DNA from: Aliiroseovarius marinus
Lineage (GTDB): Bacteria > Pseudomonadota > Alphaproteobacteria > Rhodobacterales > Rhodobacteraceae
DNA length: 64,000 nt
Direction: 5' to 3'
NCBI RefSeq assembly: GCF_004360145.1
Contig: NZ_ML178712.1
Location: 1 to 64,000 of the forward strand
A program made the position numbers and the translations under genes. A model generated the notes under the pieces. The model made no database searches, was not told where the DNA came from, and saw only the letters and a list, made by a program, of their open reading frames with translations. Of this stretch, positions 7,860-17,157 are shown one piece after another (the stretch's first letter is position 1; each line of letters opens with the position of its first letter).

Positions 7860-9494
7860 TCACGAAAATAGAAAGTCATCGGCGCTAAGGTCGGCCGAGT
7901 TGACGTTTTCAAGCAGGATGCTGTTTCCATTTCCATCTTCTATTAACGTATCTGCCCCAACCTGCGTCACATGGTTTTCCATCAGGTCTTCAAAACCGTC
8001 GAAGTCAGAAATCCGTGAAACGTCAATGATGTCTGTCGAGTCGAACACGTCGAAATCAGAAATGGTGTCAGTTCCAAAGCCGCGGTGAAATATGAAGACG
8101 TCATCACCAAGTCCGCCACTCAAGACATCGGATCCTGAGCCCCTGCCACCGATCAAGATGTCATCACCTGACCCGCCATACAGGGAGTCATTTCCGGCTC
8201 CACCGTGAAGGCGATCGCGACCTTCACCTCCTTCGAGATGGTCGTCTCCACTATACCCAAATAGCTTGTCGTCTCCACCCAAGCCGTAGAATTTGTTATC
8301 TTTGGCTGACCCTTTGATGCGGTCATCAGAAGTACCAGAGCCTATGATGGCTTCAACACCCTTCAACTTGTCTCCTTCGGCCTGACCGCCCTTCCCAATG
8401 GACCATCCCTTCAACGAGCACTTGGATAGATTAATCTGAACACCTGACACCGAAGCTGAATAGTCCGCCGTGTCATATCCCAGTCCTCCGCTCATTATGT
8501 CCGCACCACTTCCTCCAATAAGCGTGTCGCCTCCATTACCGCCTACTAATCTATCATCACCGGTTCCTCCGATCAGGTGATCCGCTCCGTTTCCTCCCTT
8601 GAGGATGTCCGAGCCAGAATTGCCCTCTATGTAGTCGTCACCCCATCCACCAAGTATTTTATCGTGGCCACTCCCACCCCAGACGAAATCGTCGCCCCCA
8701 AGAGCGGTTACCAAATCATCATTAAGCCCAGCGGCGATTAAATCTCCGAACTGTGAAGCTTCATTTGCTTCATCACCAATAGCGTCTTCAACATCGGCGA
8801 TATCCCTATCTCGATCATTGTAAACCACGCCTCCGGCCTCGGCAGTATAGCCCAATGGGACATAGTTGTGCTTAGCGACAAATTCTACGGTTTCCAGATC
8901 GCTGAAGTTGACGGGCAAGTCTTCAGGCAACAGAAAATGGGTTTCTTGCGTCTGGGAACCGCCGTTACCATCCATGGCAACTCGCGCACCTTCAATCGCA
9001 TAGAAGATTGTACCACCTGTTGACGTTTCGATAAGCAACCACTGTTGAGCGTGCGCATCAGGATCGGTGTGGGCTCCGTTATACTCTACTATGCGGATGC
9101 TGCTCACACTCGGATGCTCAAACGATTCAAGGTCATACAAATCAACAACCTGACCTTCGATCTTAAGTATGTCGCGCGTGCTATCGTAGTCATTCAGCCG
9201 ACCCACGACGACTCCACCACTGTGGACTTCGTGAATATCTATAAAGTCATACGTATCAGAGAAGTTCACGTTCCCAGAGAGGTCGGCGTATGTGTGATGG
9301 CCATGTGCGAATCCATCAATATCACTAAAGATCATGTTGATCGTATCGTTGCCCCACCCACCCCACGGATGGAACTGCGCACGAGTGTTTGTTGCCGTCA
9401 GGTTGAACGTATCTCCAGCAGCGGTCCCATGTAAACCGCCTCCCGCATGGCCCAGATGATGAAGTTCGACGTCAGTGTATGTATAGATAGCCAT
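7860..9494 (-). CDS. RTX-type calcium-binding secreted protein
   Basis: The 544-residue protein contains at least two blocks of glycine- and aspartate-rich nonapeptides of the form GGxGxDxLx (for example GGNGADHLIGGTGDDRLVGG at about residues 298-317 and GGAGNDSLYGGSGDDILIGG at about residues 430-449). These build a calcium-binding beta-roll. The last 60 residues (DTISDFD...DFLFS) resemble the C-terminal signal region of type I secretion substrates; there is no N-terminal signal peptide. The first 260 residues have no repeat and no enzyme motif that I recognise, though they contain HPWGGWGNDTINMIF and many His/Asp residues. GGAG lies 8 nt before the ATG. No ABC exporter genes are nearby, so secretion would need a system encoded elsewhere. 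Confidence 0.9.
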   Translation of the reverse strand: MAIYTYTDVELHHLGHAGGGLHGTAAGDTFNLTATNTRAQFHPWGGWGNDTINMIFSDIDGFAHGHHTYADLSGNVNFSDTYDFIDIHEVHSGGVVVGRLNDYDSTRDILKIEGQVVDLYDLESFEHPSVSSIRIVEYNGAHTDPDAHAQQWLLIETSTGGTIFYAIEGARVAMDGNGGSQTQETHFLLPEDLPVNFSDLETVEFVAKHNYVPLGYTAEAGGVVYNDRDRDIADVEDAIGDEANEASQFGDLIAAGLNDDLVTALGGDDFVWGGSGHDKILGGWGDDYIEGNSGSDILKGGNGADHLIGGTGDDRLVGGNGGDTLIGGSGADIMSGGLGYDTADYSASVSGVQINLSKCSLKGWSIGKGGQAEGDKLKGVEAIIGSGTSDDRIKGSAKDNKFYGLGGDDKLFGYSGDDHLEGGEGRDRLHGGAGNDSLYGGSGDDILIGGRGSGSDVLSGGLGDDVFIFHRGFGTDTISDFDVFDSTDIIDVSRISDFDGFEDLMENHVTQVGADTLIEDGNGNSILLENVNSADLSADDFLFS

Positions 9495-9563
9495 AGATTT
9501 CTCCAGCTCTTCGACCAGGGCTAAGCGCTTGCCACTCCATTTCGCTCAGATATCGGGAAAAGA

Positions 9564-9591
9564 GGCCGTCTTCCGAAATCGAAAGACGGCC
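9564..9591 (-). terminator. Hairpin between receiver-like and RTX genes
   Basis: GGCCGTCTT (9564-9572) pairs with AAGACGGCC (9583-9591), with a 10-base loop. On the minus strand it is followed by TCTTTTC and on the plus strand by CAAAAAG. It lies 68 bp after the stop of the receiver-like gene and before the RTX gene, so it is most likely a rho-independent terminator for the former. Confidence 0.65.
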
Positions 9592-9658
9592 CAAAAAGGA
9601 AATGCGGGAGTGGGGTGGGTGTGCAAGCATGTCGCATGCTCAATCGCATTTCCAATCT

Positions 9659-10267
9659 CTACGCCCCCAGTCGTCGGGGTGTAAGTTTGCCGGGGTGCAG
9701 TGTCTGAGGAAGTGAGTTGTTGCTGAAGTGAGCAAAGCGATGTCCCAAACTACGATTTGAACGCACTGCTACGCCGATAGCTATCGCAAGCTCGTGTGCA
9801 GTCTTGGGCATCCGTGCAAAACTATCCCCAAGAGCCGTCGGCTCCTGCTCTTCACTGGAAAATGCTCCAGACGACCAATAAAGAGATATTGGAAGTCTGT
9901 GGTCCGTTAGGCGCATAAGACGCACCCACTTTGCTAGGGAGGATTTCCTATAGCTCGCATCAAGGCAGATCGCGACCATCCCCCATTCTTCTGGGTACGG
10001 AGAGACGATCTTGAACGCATTTTCGATACTATCTGTAGAGCCCACTTCCAATTCGAGCTCAGACGCCGCACCAGCGAAAGGAATGATCTTATTATTACAG
10101 CAATCATTAGTGACCAAAAGAACCGCCCGGCTCCGAAGGCCTAGTGATTGAAATCGCAACTCCTCAACACACTTGGGAGCAGCCTTTTCAGCACCTTCAA
10201 GCCCAGGGATTCTCGATTCTTGCAGTATAGGTTCATCTTGCAGACCAAGCATTAGACGCTCCAGCAT
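9659..10267 (-). CDS. Degenerate receiver-like protein (paralogue of 5705-6292)
   Basis: The 202-residue protein shares its receiver-like core with the protein at 5705-6292: a hydrophobic strand AVLLVTND, then MVAICLDASYRKSSLAKWV with an aspartate at the acceptor position, LPISLYWSSG, EQEPTALGD, and AVRSNRSLGHRFAHFSNNSLP near the end. The first 50 residues are unrelated between the two. There is no output domain, and the lysine-proline signature of receivers is missing. The two paralogues flank the XRE, IalB-like and RTX genes, all on the same strand, which suggests one functional cluster or a segmental duplication. The biochemical role is unknown. Confidence 0.75.
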   Translation of the reverse strand: MLERLMLGLQDEPILQESRIPGLEGAEKAAPKCVEELRFQSLGLRSRAVLLVTNDCCNNKIIPFAGAASELELEVGSTDSIENAFKIVSPYPEEWGMVAICLDASYRKSSLAKWVRLMRLTDHRLPISLYWSSGAFSSEEQEPTALGDSFARMPKTAHELAIAIGVAVRSNRSLGHRFAHFSNNSLPQTLHPGKLTPRRLGA

Positions 10268-10506
10268 CGGGGAATTTTTTCAACTCATTCTTGCCACAGG
10301 AACATCTCAATCGTTGTTTGGTTGTGTGTTAAATTGGTCCAGGAGTTGTGCAAAATGCGTTACAAATTTGATTTCGCCTACAATCATATGTGTCCTAGCC
10401 GAAAACTCACTAAGTTGCGCAGGAATGCCTGCCCCACCAAGGTGGGGGTGGTCGAGCACACTAACCCGCTCATCTCAACCAACTAGGTAAAGCAGTTTTG
10501 CCCTCC
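10268..10506. other. Intergenic region before element 1
   Basis: About 240 bp hold the upstream region of the receiver-like gene. A C/G-rich stretch at 10431-10450 (CCCACCAAGGTGGGGG) can form a small hairpin. No gene is supported. Confidence 0.3.
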
Positions 10507-10700
10507 CAATCCTGACCTCTTACTTGGCGTCTATGAAGCTCCGATTAGCTCTCATGAAATCAGCGACCGACTTCCAACATTCTCGAAGGATTTCTGAGCC
10601 GTTTTCGAGGTAGCCGACTACCTCTTGAGGGCATTGTCACCACACGAACATGAAATCCTTGGTCATTTCGATGTCACTTTCGAGAACGCCTTAGAGTTCA
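10507..10700 (+). pseudogene. Left-end segment shared with element 2, reading frame broken
   Basis: This stretch aligns closely with 36044-36235. One frame begins D-L-L-L-G-V-Y-E-A-P, as in element 2, then meets stops and frameshifts; for example the segment encoding FEV--YLLRALSP--HEI-GHFDV in element 2 is in another frame here. It is either the remains of a gene fragment or a conserved non-coding end whose coding look is coincidental. The residue-level similarity across the frame change favours a decayed gene. Confidence 0.5.
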
Positions 10701-10986
10701 CAACTTCCAGAAATGCCAATTGACACGCAAATCAGAATGGCCATCATAAATAGCATCTGTGATCTCACGGAGAGGAGGCACGGTGGCTTGCGTTAGACAG
10801 GGCCTATACCGTGTCGAGCACCCCATAGAGGTGCTCTAAGGAATTCCTCCCAATACCGGGCAGCGTTCTAGCCGCTGCATAAGACCCCGAGGCTCATCCT
10901 CGCTGGCTGGCATCACGCAAACCTCCCCGAAAGGGGCTGGGGAGCGTGTGCATAAGCCCGTTTTCCAGAACTCAAGGAAAATAGTG
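10701..10986. promoter_or_regulatory. Upstream region of the element 1 HTH gene
   Basis: There is no gene. It contains an inverted repeat GAGCACC-CCATAGA-GGTGCTC (10819-10839) and an imperfect hairpin around CCCCGAGGCTCATCCTCG (10886-10904). Either may be an operator or attenuator for the element's HTH regulator. The 251-residue gene of element 2 has no counterpart here. Confidence 0.35.
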
Positions 10987-11202
10987 ATGAGCTATACCTC
11001 AAAGACTGATACTCCCGAAGAGTTTCTCACAATCCCCCAAGCAGCCGGTCTGTTGGGTATTCCCACCACCACCTTACGGCGCGCTGTGAAATGCGGCATC
11101 GTGCCGAGCTATCGCCCGTTGGGTCAGCGTGTCCGCGTGCGCCTTTCCGAAATCATTGCCGTCATTGAGGCCCAGAAAGTGGGAGGACAGCGCGATGGGT
11201 AA
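10987..11202 (+). CDS. AlpA-like helix-turn-helix protein, element 1
   Basis: The start is the ATG of MSYTSKTDTP, preceded by AAGGAAA; an in-frame ATG 39 bp upstream lacks such a site. The 71-residue protein carries an excisionase-type winged HTH: FLTIPQAAGLLGIPTTTLRR, then VPSYRPLGQRVRVRLSEI. It is closely related to the 65-residue protein at 37196-37393. The stop overlaps the start of the primase gene by 8 nt, so translation is coupled. It probably regulates the element or directs excision together with the integrase. Confidence 0.85.
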   Translation: MSYTSKTDTPEEFLTIPQAAGLLGIPTTTLRRAVKCGIVPSYRPLGQRVRVRLSEIIAVIEAQKVGGQRDG

Positions 11203-13564
11203 GGGAGTTTTCGCAACTGAAGCGCAAAAATACTGGGCCATCGGCTTGTCGGCCTTGCCCGAAAAACCTGGAGAAAAGAAACCGGCAATTTCGAATTGGA
11301 CGTCCTATCAGGCCAATCTCCCCAGCGAGGATCGTCGGGCGGAATGGTTGAGCAGGTACTCGAACTGCGGGATCGGCATCAATCTTGGCACCCAAGTGGC
11401 CGACGGAGAGCAAATTGCTGCCATTGATGCGGACGACGATATCTGGGTTCGCCCCTTATACGGACTGTTCGGCAACGAGGCCTGTGCCAAGCGTGGAAAG
11501 AAGGGGGCCACCTTCTTCGTCCGCGTGCCCAAATCGGAAAAAGTGAAGTCCACGGCCCTTAAAGCCGTTGAGGGTTTTGGCGGCATCGACATTCTCTCCG
11601 GGGGCAAGCAAACGGTCCTGCCGCCTTCAATCCACCCTAACACTGGCCAGCCTTACAAGTGGCTGGGGCAGCCTTTGTACAAGACGAAGTTCGAGGACCT
11701 GCCGCAGGTGGACAAGCGTTTTCTGGGTGTGCTGGCAATCGCGATCAAATCTGAACACGTCCCTTGCCTTGTTTCTGGCAAGGAAACCCACGCTGCGGCC
11801 TTGGCCTTCACCGCCCAATTGGTGGCGGCTGGCGCGACCGACGGCGAGATCGAAGCGTTTGTCTTGGGTTTGTTGCCGGTTGGATATGCAGGCGACACAC
11901 ACAAAGAGCTATCAGGAATGATTACCTCGGCCCGCGCGAAGGGTTTCGAAAATGGGGCTTTCAACGCACCCTATGATCCCGGCGACACCGGGCCCATTCC
12001 GCTTGGCTTTGACAAGAATGGAAACTTCGTCGTGCGGGACCAAGAGCGGGATCTCATCCTGTCCGCAACGTCGTCGCAACTCTTAAGCCTTCAATGGCAG
12101 CTGGGACTGGCGCCCATGGATTTTTGGGCCGAACAATTCCGCACCGAAAAGGGATATTCCTCTATTCTCGCCGGGAGCGCGCTAATCGAAGGGTGTCGTA
12201 GCAAGGGGCCTTTTGATCCGGCCACTGTCCGCGGTCGCGGTCTGTGGAAGGAAGATGATCGCATTATCGCCAACCTTGGAGATGACCTGCCTGATGATCT
12301 CCAATGCCATTACCTGTGCTTTTCTCCTGTTCCTGTCGAACTCTGTGAGGAATTCGAAGCGGCACGTCTTCAGGAAGTGATCCAACAGTTCAATTTCCGC
12401 GACCAAGGAAATGCTACGATGCTGTTTGGCTGGCTCTCCATCGCTTTAATTGGAGGGGCACTCGATTGGCGTCCGCATGTGTGACCGCCGAACACCGGCA
12501 AGACCACGCTTCACAATCTGGTTGCCGCGCTTCTTACGCCCATGGTGGTGGCCGCAGATGGCCAAAGTACCGAAGCTGGCATTCGCCAACTTCAGGGCCC
12601 TGATGCCTTGCCGGTCGTCGTTGATGAGTTCGAGACCGATACAGAAGCCCGTCGCTTGCAAAGCGTCCTGCGTTTGGCCCGCAGCGCCTCATCCGCAGAA
12701 TCCCCTTTGCTTAGGGGAACTCCAGAAGGCAAAGCTATGCAATTTAGCATTAGGGCCAGCTTCATGTTCTCCGCGGTGAATGTGACCGGCATGACACCCG
12801 CAGACCAGACGCGCATCCTTACGATGGAACTGTGCCCCCATAACAGCGATCCCGAGATTGGCGCCAAAATCGAAGAGGCGCTTGCCCATTTCCGGACCTT
12901 GGGCCCGCGCTGGTGCGGGTATGTCGTCGGATTGGTCGAAACCATCTTGCAGGCAATCCCGGTGTTCTCTGCCGCCATGCCTGGCTATGACAGCCGGTTG
13001 CGTAAAACCTTCGCAACCTTGATGTCGGGTACGTTTGTAACGTTGCACCGCCGTGTTCCCACCTCCTCGGAAGCCGAGCAGATGGTGGACGAGTATCGTC
13101 AGACCATCGAAGGGCACCAGCGTGATCAGGAGCGCGACAACGCGCAGGAATGCCTCACGCACCTACTGTCCCACATCGAACGCGCGCATGACGCAGGCGA
13201 AAACACGGTTGGCTACTGGCTTGCCCGGGAGTTGCAGCGGATCCGCAGCGGGGCACGGCCCAATACGATCACGGAGTCGAAACGGATCGCGGACAATCTG
13301 CAAGCCAAGTTCCATATCGGCAAAGGCCAAGACGGCCTCCTGATCCGGAATGGCTCCGAGGCAATGGACCGGATCTATGCGGGCACCCGTTGGGCCAACG
13401 GGGCTTGGAACCGGGCGTTGGGGCAACTGTCAGGCGCCTTTAGGCTCGAACACCCGGAACGGTTTCCGAACATTCCCGGCAAGCATCGTTGCTTGGGAAT
13501 CCCGCTCCACTACCTCCCCGAACTTGATGACGAAGATGATGGGGATGGCGATGTATCGTTCTGA
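11195..13564 (+). pseudogene. Primase-polymerase/helicase of element 1, split by an in-frame TGA
   Basis: One continuous frame of 790 codons contains a single stop, TGA at 12482-12484. The first part (from ATG 11195, GGGAGGA upstream) is a bifunctional DNA primase/polymerase domain, with KPAISNW, IAAIDADDD and PPSIHPNTGQPYKW. A linker follows, ending GWLSIALIGGALDWRPHV. The stop falls directly before P-P-N-T-G-K-T-T-L, the Walker A motif of the helicase part. The usual residues between WRPH and the P-loop (of W-L-T-G type) are missing, so a small deletion probably created the stop. The second part (Walker B-like VVVDEFE; ATG at 12542) lacks the P-loop if started internally. The element is therefore probably unable to replicate by itself. 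Confidence 0.75.
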
Positions 13565-14061
13565 TTGCAACGCCTGGGTACGGTACGGTGCGCGGGGCAC
13601 CGGTATACCCCCTGCGGCGCGGGGGGAGGGGGGATCCCCCCTCCCCTCACCATATGGGTATATATATCCCCACCATGAACCGTTCCGTACCGTTCCCAGC
13701 TATATGGGGTATCTCATTTGGGTGACGCAACACGCGGCCAGCCTGCGCACCACCGTCACGCCGCCCGAGCGCGTCCTGTGGGACAATGGGGCCGTAAACA
13801 TAGCCTCTTACGCCCCCACCCAGCGAGGCAGGTGGTCAGGTGGTCAGCGCCCCATGCGGCGTCCAATTCCCACACGCTCGCCCCCCCGTCCCGTCGGGCT
13901 CTGGCGGCTCTCGGCCTCCAAGACCACCTCTGTGACCACCTCCACCCTCTGGACCACCTCAGAGGTGGTCAGGGGCCCCTTTGCATTGTGTCACCGCGCA
14001 AAATTGTGCGTGTGTCCGCCCTGTGTTTTTCTTGGGCTTTTTTCTTTCAAGGAGGGAGCCC
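13565..14061. other. Candidate origin/regulatory region of element 1
   Basis: About 500 bp hold no convincing gene. There is a C/G-rich stretch at 13605-13670, then short repeats: GGTGGTCA in tandem at 13831-13846, GACCACCT at 13922, 13934 and 13952, and AGGTGGTC at 13963. The last two copies form a perfect hairpin. The same arrangement occurs at 39909-40048 in element 2. Repeats of this kind next to a replication gene suggest an iteron-bearing origin, or operators for the integrase promoter. Confidence 0.5.
13831..13970. repeat. Six GGTGGTC-type repeats with terminal hairpin, element 1
   Basis: Copies in direct orientation are at 13831-13838 and 13839-13846; inverted copies (GACCACCT) are at 13922-13929, 13934-13941 and 13952-13959; a final direct copy is at 13963-13970. 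GACCACCT-CAG-AGGTGGTC (13952-13970) is a perfect 8-bp stem with a 3-base loop. Confidence 0.8.
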
Positions 14062-15312
14062 ATGACTAAGTTCAATCCGACCATTGGCAGGTGGACCCGC
14101 CGTCGTCGCAATGCCGCTGGCAAACGGGTCACCGACAAGAAATGGGTCGTCAATTACCGTTGCCCCGAGACCGGGCGCAAACGGCGCATCTCGTTCCCTA
14201 CCAAGGCCAAGGCTGAAGCGTATCGGGATGCGCTGGTCGCGGAGGTCTCGGGTGAACGCTACTTCAATCCCAACACCAACCCGAGTGTCGCCGAGGTGGT
14301 GGAGCATTGGATTGAGACCAAGTGCGGCACTGTGAAACCGCAGACCATCTCGGGATACCGGCCCCTGCTCAAGATCATCGTAGGCCCACTGCTTCAAGGC
14401 ACGCCCCAGGAACGGGTGCACTATGCGCTGACCGGTGAGAAGCCACGGCATGACACCAAACTCTTGGAGATGCTGGGTCCCTACAAGGTCAGCGCACTCA
14501 CCACCGCGCAACTGCGCCGCTGGCACAGCCTTGTGCGCGAAGAAGTCGGCGCCCATACCGCCAACCGCGTCATGTCGATGCTGAAAGGTATCCTTGCCTT
14601 GGCTGAAGAGGACTTCGGTGTGCGGGTGTGCTCGATGCCCACCAATCTGGCCAAACGGAAGGTTAAGCCCAAGAAGGAAATCCTGTCGCCAGAGGAGGTG
14701 GCAAAGCTCCTGGACCATGCGCGTGGTGACAAGGAACGTGGCATCTTCTACGCTTTCCCGTTCCTGACCGGGGTGCGTGTTTCCGAGCAGCTGGGATTGC
14801 TGTGGGAGGACATCGATCTCGACCGCAACATCATTACCATTCGGCGCGTGCAGGAGCGCGATGGCAGCACCACCGACCAGACCAAGACAGAGGCAGGCGA
14901 ACGCGAGATCCCGATCTCACCGATGCTGCGGACGATGCTCTTGGAATGGCGCCTCACCTGCCCGCGTCTCGAGGGCGCGCTCTACCGCGTGTTCCCGGGG
15001 CCCGGTGTCCCCCAGCAATGGCCCCTGCCCCGCCAAGGCGGCGGTGGGCCGGTGCTCTACTCCAACTTCCTCAAGCGCTACTGGCGTCCCGCCTTCAAAG
15101 CCGCAGGCGTGCGCTATGTGACCCATCATTCGGCGCGGCACAGCTTTGTGTCCACCCTACAAGCCCAAGGTGTCGAAGTGGGGTTGGTGGCCAAGCTTGC
15201 GGGGCACGCCAACCCGGCGGTCACATTGGGGCATTACACCCAAGCGGTGCGCGGTGGGGCGGAGGCGCTGGCGGTGTTGGATCGCGCCTATCAGGTCGAA
15301 AGCGGGTCCTGA
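14062..15312 (+). CDS. Tyrosine recombinase/integrase of element 1
   Basis: The 416-residue protein starts at ATG 14062 behind AAGGAGGGAG. The N-terminal part (about 1-190) has an AP2-like arm-binding region and a SAM-like core-binding domain. The C-terminal catalytic domain has the arginine in LTGVRVSEQLGLLW, HSARHSF (H-x-x-R), the histidine in LAGHANPAVT and the nucleophilic tyrosine in LGHYTQ. It is nearly identical to the integrase at 40140-41390, and the similarity continues upstream through the repeat region. It would integrate or excise the element; its attachment site is not evident. Confidence 0.93.
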   Translation: MTKFNPTIGRWTRRRRNAAGKRVTDKKWVVNYRCPETGRKRRISFPTKAKAEAYRDALVAEVSGERYFNPNTNPSVAEVVEHWIETKCGTVKPQTISGYRPLLKIIVGPLLQGTPQERVHYALTGEKPRHDTKLLEMLGPYKVSALTTAQLRRWHSLVREEVGAHTANRVMSMLKGILALAEEDFGVRVCSMPTNLAKRKVKPKKEILSPEEVAKLLDHARGDKERGIFYAFPFLTGVRVSEQLGLLWEDIDLDRNIITIRRVQERDGSTTDQTKTEAGEREIPISPMLRTMLLEWRLTCPRLEGALYRVFPGPGVPQQWPLPRQGGGGPVLYSNFLKRYWRPAFKAAGVRYVTHHSARHSFVSTLQAQGVEVGLVAKLAGHANPAVTLGHYTQAVRGGAEALAVLDRAYQVESGS

Positions 15313-15657
15313 CCGGGAGAGCCCGGGGAGGCACGCAGAGACCGCCCGGGTGGGTAGATAGCTGGGGCATGTCTCAGGGGGCTCCGTGGCCCCTCCCCGG
15401 GGGCGGGGAGATGGGGCTGGAGGCCTACCTTTCTCCATGCGTTTTAATCAAAAGGGAAGAAAGCGGTCACTATCTGCGTTCGGAACCAACGACCAGTTCG
15501 CGGGACGTAGCCGTCGTTGGCTACTCTTGCTCCAATGTCAGCTAAGGCCCTTAGAATGTTTTACAAGTTATTTCAGGGGGACCATTTGACTTTACTACAT
15601 GAGTGGAAATTCAAAGCTCATGCCTGTCGACTTCGTACACAGACGACAGGCGAACCT
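15313..15657. other. Right end of element 1 and junction
   Basis: The first 100 bp match the sequence after the integrase of element 2 (CGCCCGGGTGGGT-GATAGCTGG and CTCCGTGGCC). Similarity stops near 15412, which is the inferred right border. The remaining 245 bp contain no gene that I can support. Confidence 0.45.
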
Positions 15658-17157
15658 TCAGCCAGTCAGCGCAGGCAGCTTGATCCTTTGGATCTTGCCC
15701 GATGGCCCCTTTGGAAGATCATTCAGTAAATATATCTTGTCAGGTGATTTGAACGCGCCCAACCTCTCTACGCAAAGCTCCAAGAGTTGATCGGTGGATG
15801 CGCTTGATCCTGGGCTCAACTTGACTGCGGCTTCCACGCGTTCGCCATACACTTTGCATGGTCGTGCGAAGGCGGCGGCTTCGATCACATCCGGGTGCGA
15901 ATAGAGCGCTTCGTCGATTTCGCGCGGGGCAATGTTTTCACCACCCTTGATAATCAGCTCTTTCAGGCGGCCCGTTACGAAGAAATAACCGTCTTCATCC
16001 ACGTGCCCGAGGTCACCTGTGCGCAGCCATCCGTCGGGCGTGAACGTGTCATGTGTGGCCTCGGGGTTCTTCAGGTATTCGCGCATCACATTGGGACCGC
16101 GTACTGCAATCTCGCCTTTGGTGTTAGGCGGCAGGGGCTTTAGGTCGGCTGACAGAATGCAGGCCTCGTTCCCATAGGCCTTTCCCGGCGACCCGATCTT
16201 GCGGACGCCCGGTGGCAAAGGGTTAGACAGGATTTGCGCGGCGGTTTCCGTCAGCCCCATCGTCTCGACGATTGGAACCTCGAACCGGGCTTCAAACGCG
16301 GTTTGAACATCTGGCGACAAAGGGGACGAGGCAGAACGTCCAAAACGCAGACGTGCACGGGTTTCTGATGAGGGGGTGATGTCCGAATGCAGTAGATGAG
16401 AGATGATCGTCGGCACAACCGAGAACCACGTCACCTTCGCCGTTTCGCATTGGTCCCAGAATTTGCTTGCCGAAAACTTCTCGGACACAGCCAATGATCC
16501 GCCCGAAACCAGCGCGCTCAAGACGGTCACGCATAGCCCGTTGATATGATAAATCGGAAGCACGCAAAGGCCACGATCCTCTGGCGTCAACTTGTGGGCC
16601 ACAGTGGGCGTCCAGCCGCCAGCCAGCAAGCTTGAGTGGCTATGCACAACGCCCTTGGGACGGCCGGTCGTGCCCGACGTATACATGAGCAGCGCGTCAT
16701 CTTCGGGGCCTAGCGGGTGCATGTCCTGAGCCTCGTCGATGCGAGTGGGAGCGAACCGAGACATCCCCTTGGGACGAACACGTTCGAACAACTCCAGCTG
16801 ACCGTCACCAACAAGCGCGATGCGCGCCTCGCAATGGTCCAGCGCATATCCAATGGCCTCGTCTCCAGCGACAAGGTTGATCACCGTCGCGCGAAATCCG
16901 CCGTAAAGCGCGCCATAAAGGCATTCGAGCGCCTCGCGCCCGTTTGGTTGGAGAATCGCGAGGCTGGCCCCTTTTTCCAGCCCTAGTGCCGTCAATTGTC
17001 CGGCCAACTGCCGCGCCTTGCCTTGCAAGCCAGACCACGTAAGCGCGGGTTCCCCGTCGAAAAACAGATAGGCGTTGCGATCACCAACGATACATGCCCG
17101 GTTGTCCAGCCAGTCGCGAACGGTGCCGCTGGGGGGCGTATGATCATCTACCCTCAT
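15658..17157 (-). CDS. AMP-forming acyl-CoA synthetase, probable sulfoacetate-CoA ligase (SauT-like)
   Basis: The 499-residue protein is an ANL-superfamily adenylating enzyme. It has the P-loop-like motif LMYTSGTTGRPKG, the A5-type motif ETMGLTETA, the hinge YFFVTGRLKELIIKGGENI and the C-terminal lysine motif GPSGKIQR. Its ATG overlaps the stop of the aldehyde dehydrogenase gene (ATGA), so they are coupled. Pairing with an acylating aldehyde dehydrogenase, an anion transporter and a LacI regulator matches the sau gene set described in Cupriavidus necator, where SauT activates sulfoacetate and SauS reduces sulfoacetyl-CoA. The substrate is inferred from context; another carboxylate is possible. 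Confidence 0.75.
   Translation of the reverse strand: MRVDDHTPPSGTVRDWLDNRACIVGDRNAYLFFDGEPALTWSGLQGKARQLAGQLTALGLEKGASLAILQPNGREALECLYGALYGGFRATVINLVAGDEAIGYALDHCEARIALVGDGQLELFERVRPKGMSRFAPTRIDEAQDMHPLGPEDDALLMYTSGTTGRPKGVVHSHSSLLAGGWTPTVAHKLTPEDRGLCVLPIYHINGLCVTVLSALVSGGSLAVSEKFSASKFWDQCETAKVTWFSVVPTIISHLLHSDITPSSETRARLRFGRSASSPLSPDVQTAFEARFEVPIVETMGLTETAAQILSNPLPPGVRKIGSPGKAYGNEACILSADLKPLPPNTKGEIAVRGPNVMREYLKNPEATHDTFTPDGWLRTGDLGHVDEDGYFFVTGRLKELIIKGGENIAPREIDEALYSHPDVIEAAAFARPCKVYGERVEAAVKLSPGSSASTDQLLELCVERLGAFKSPDKIYLLNDLPKGPSGKIQRIKLPALTG

Larger units (their letters stand above)
10507..15412 (+). mobile_element. Integrative element 1 (primase-helicase/integrase type)
   Basis: The borders are inferred by comparing this region with element 2 at 36.0-41.5 kb. 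Similarity starts at CAATCCTGACCTCTTACTTGG (10507) and ends near 15412, about 100 bp after the integrase. The content, left to right, is a decayed left-end segment, an AlpA-like HTH gene, a primase-helicase gene with a nonsense codon, an iteron-like repeat region and a tyrosine integrase. No capsid, conjugation or tRNA sequence is seen, so it resembles a plasmid-like or satellite-like integrative element. The exact attachment site could not be determined. Confidence 0.7.

Noticed and set aside
12482-12484. TGA in the primase-helicase read as selenocysteine
   Set aside because: No hairpin resembling a SECIS element directly follows, the position is not a known redox site, and residues before the P-loop are also missing, so a deletion is the simpler reading.
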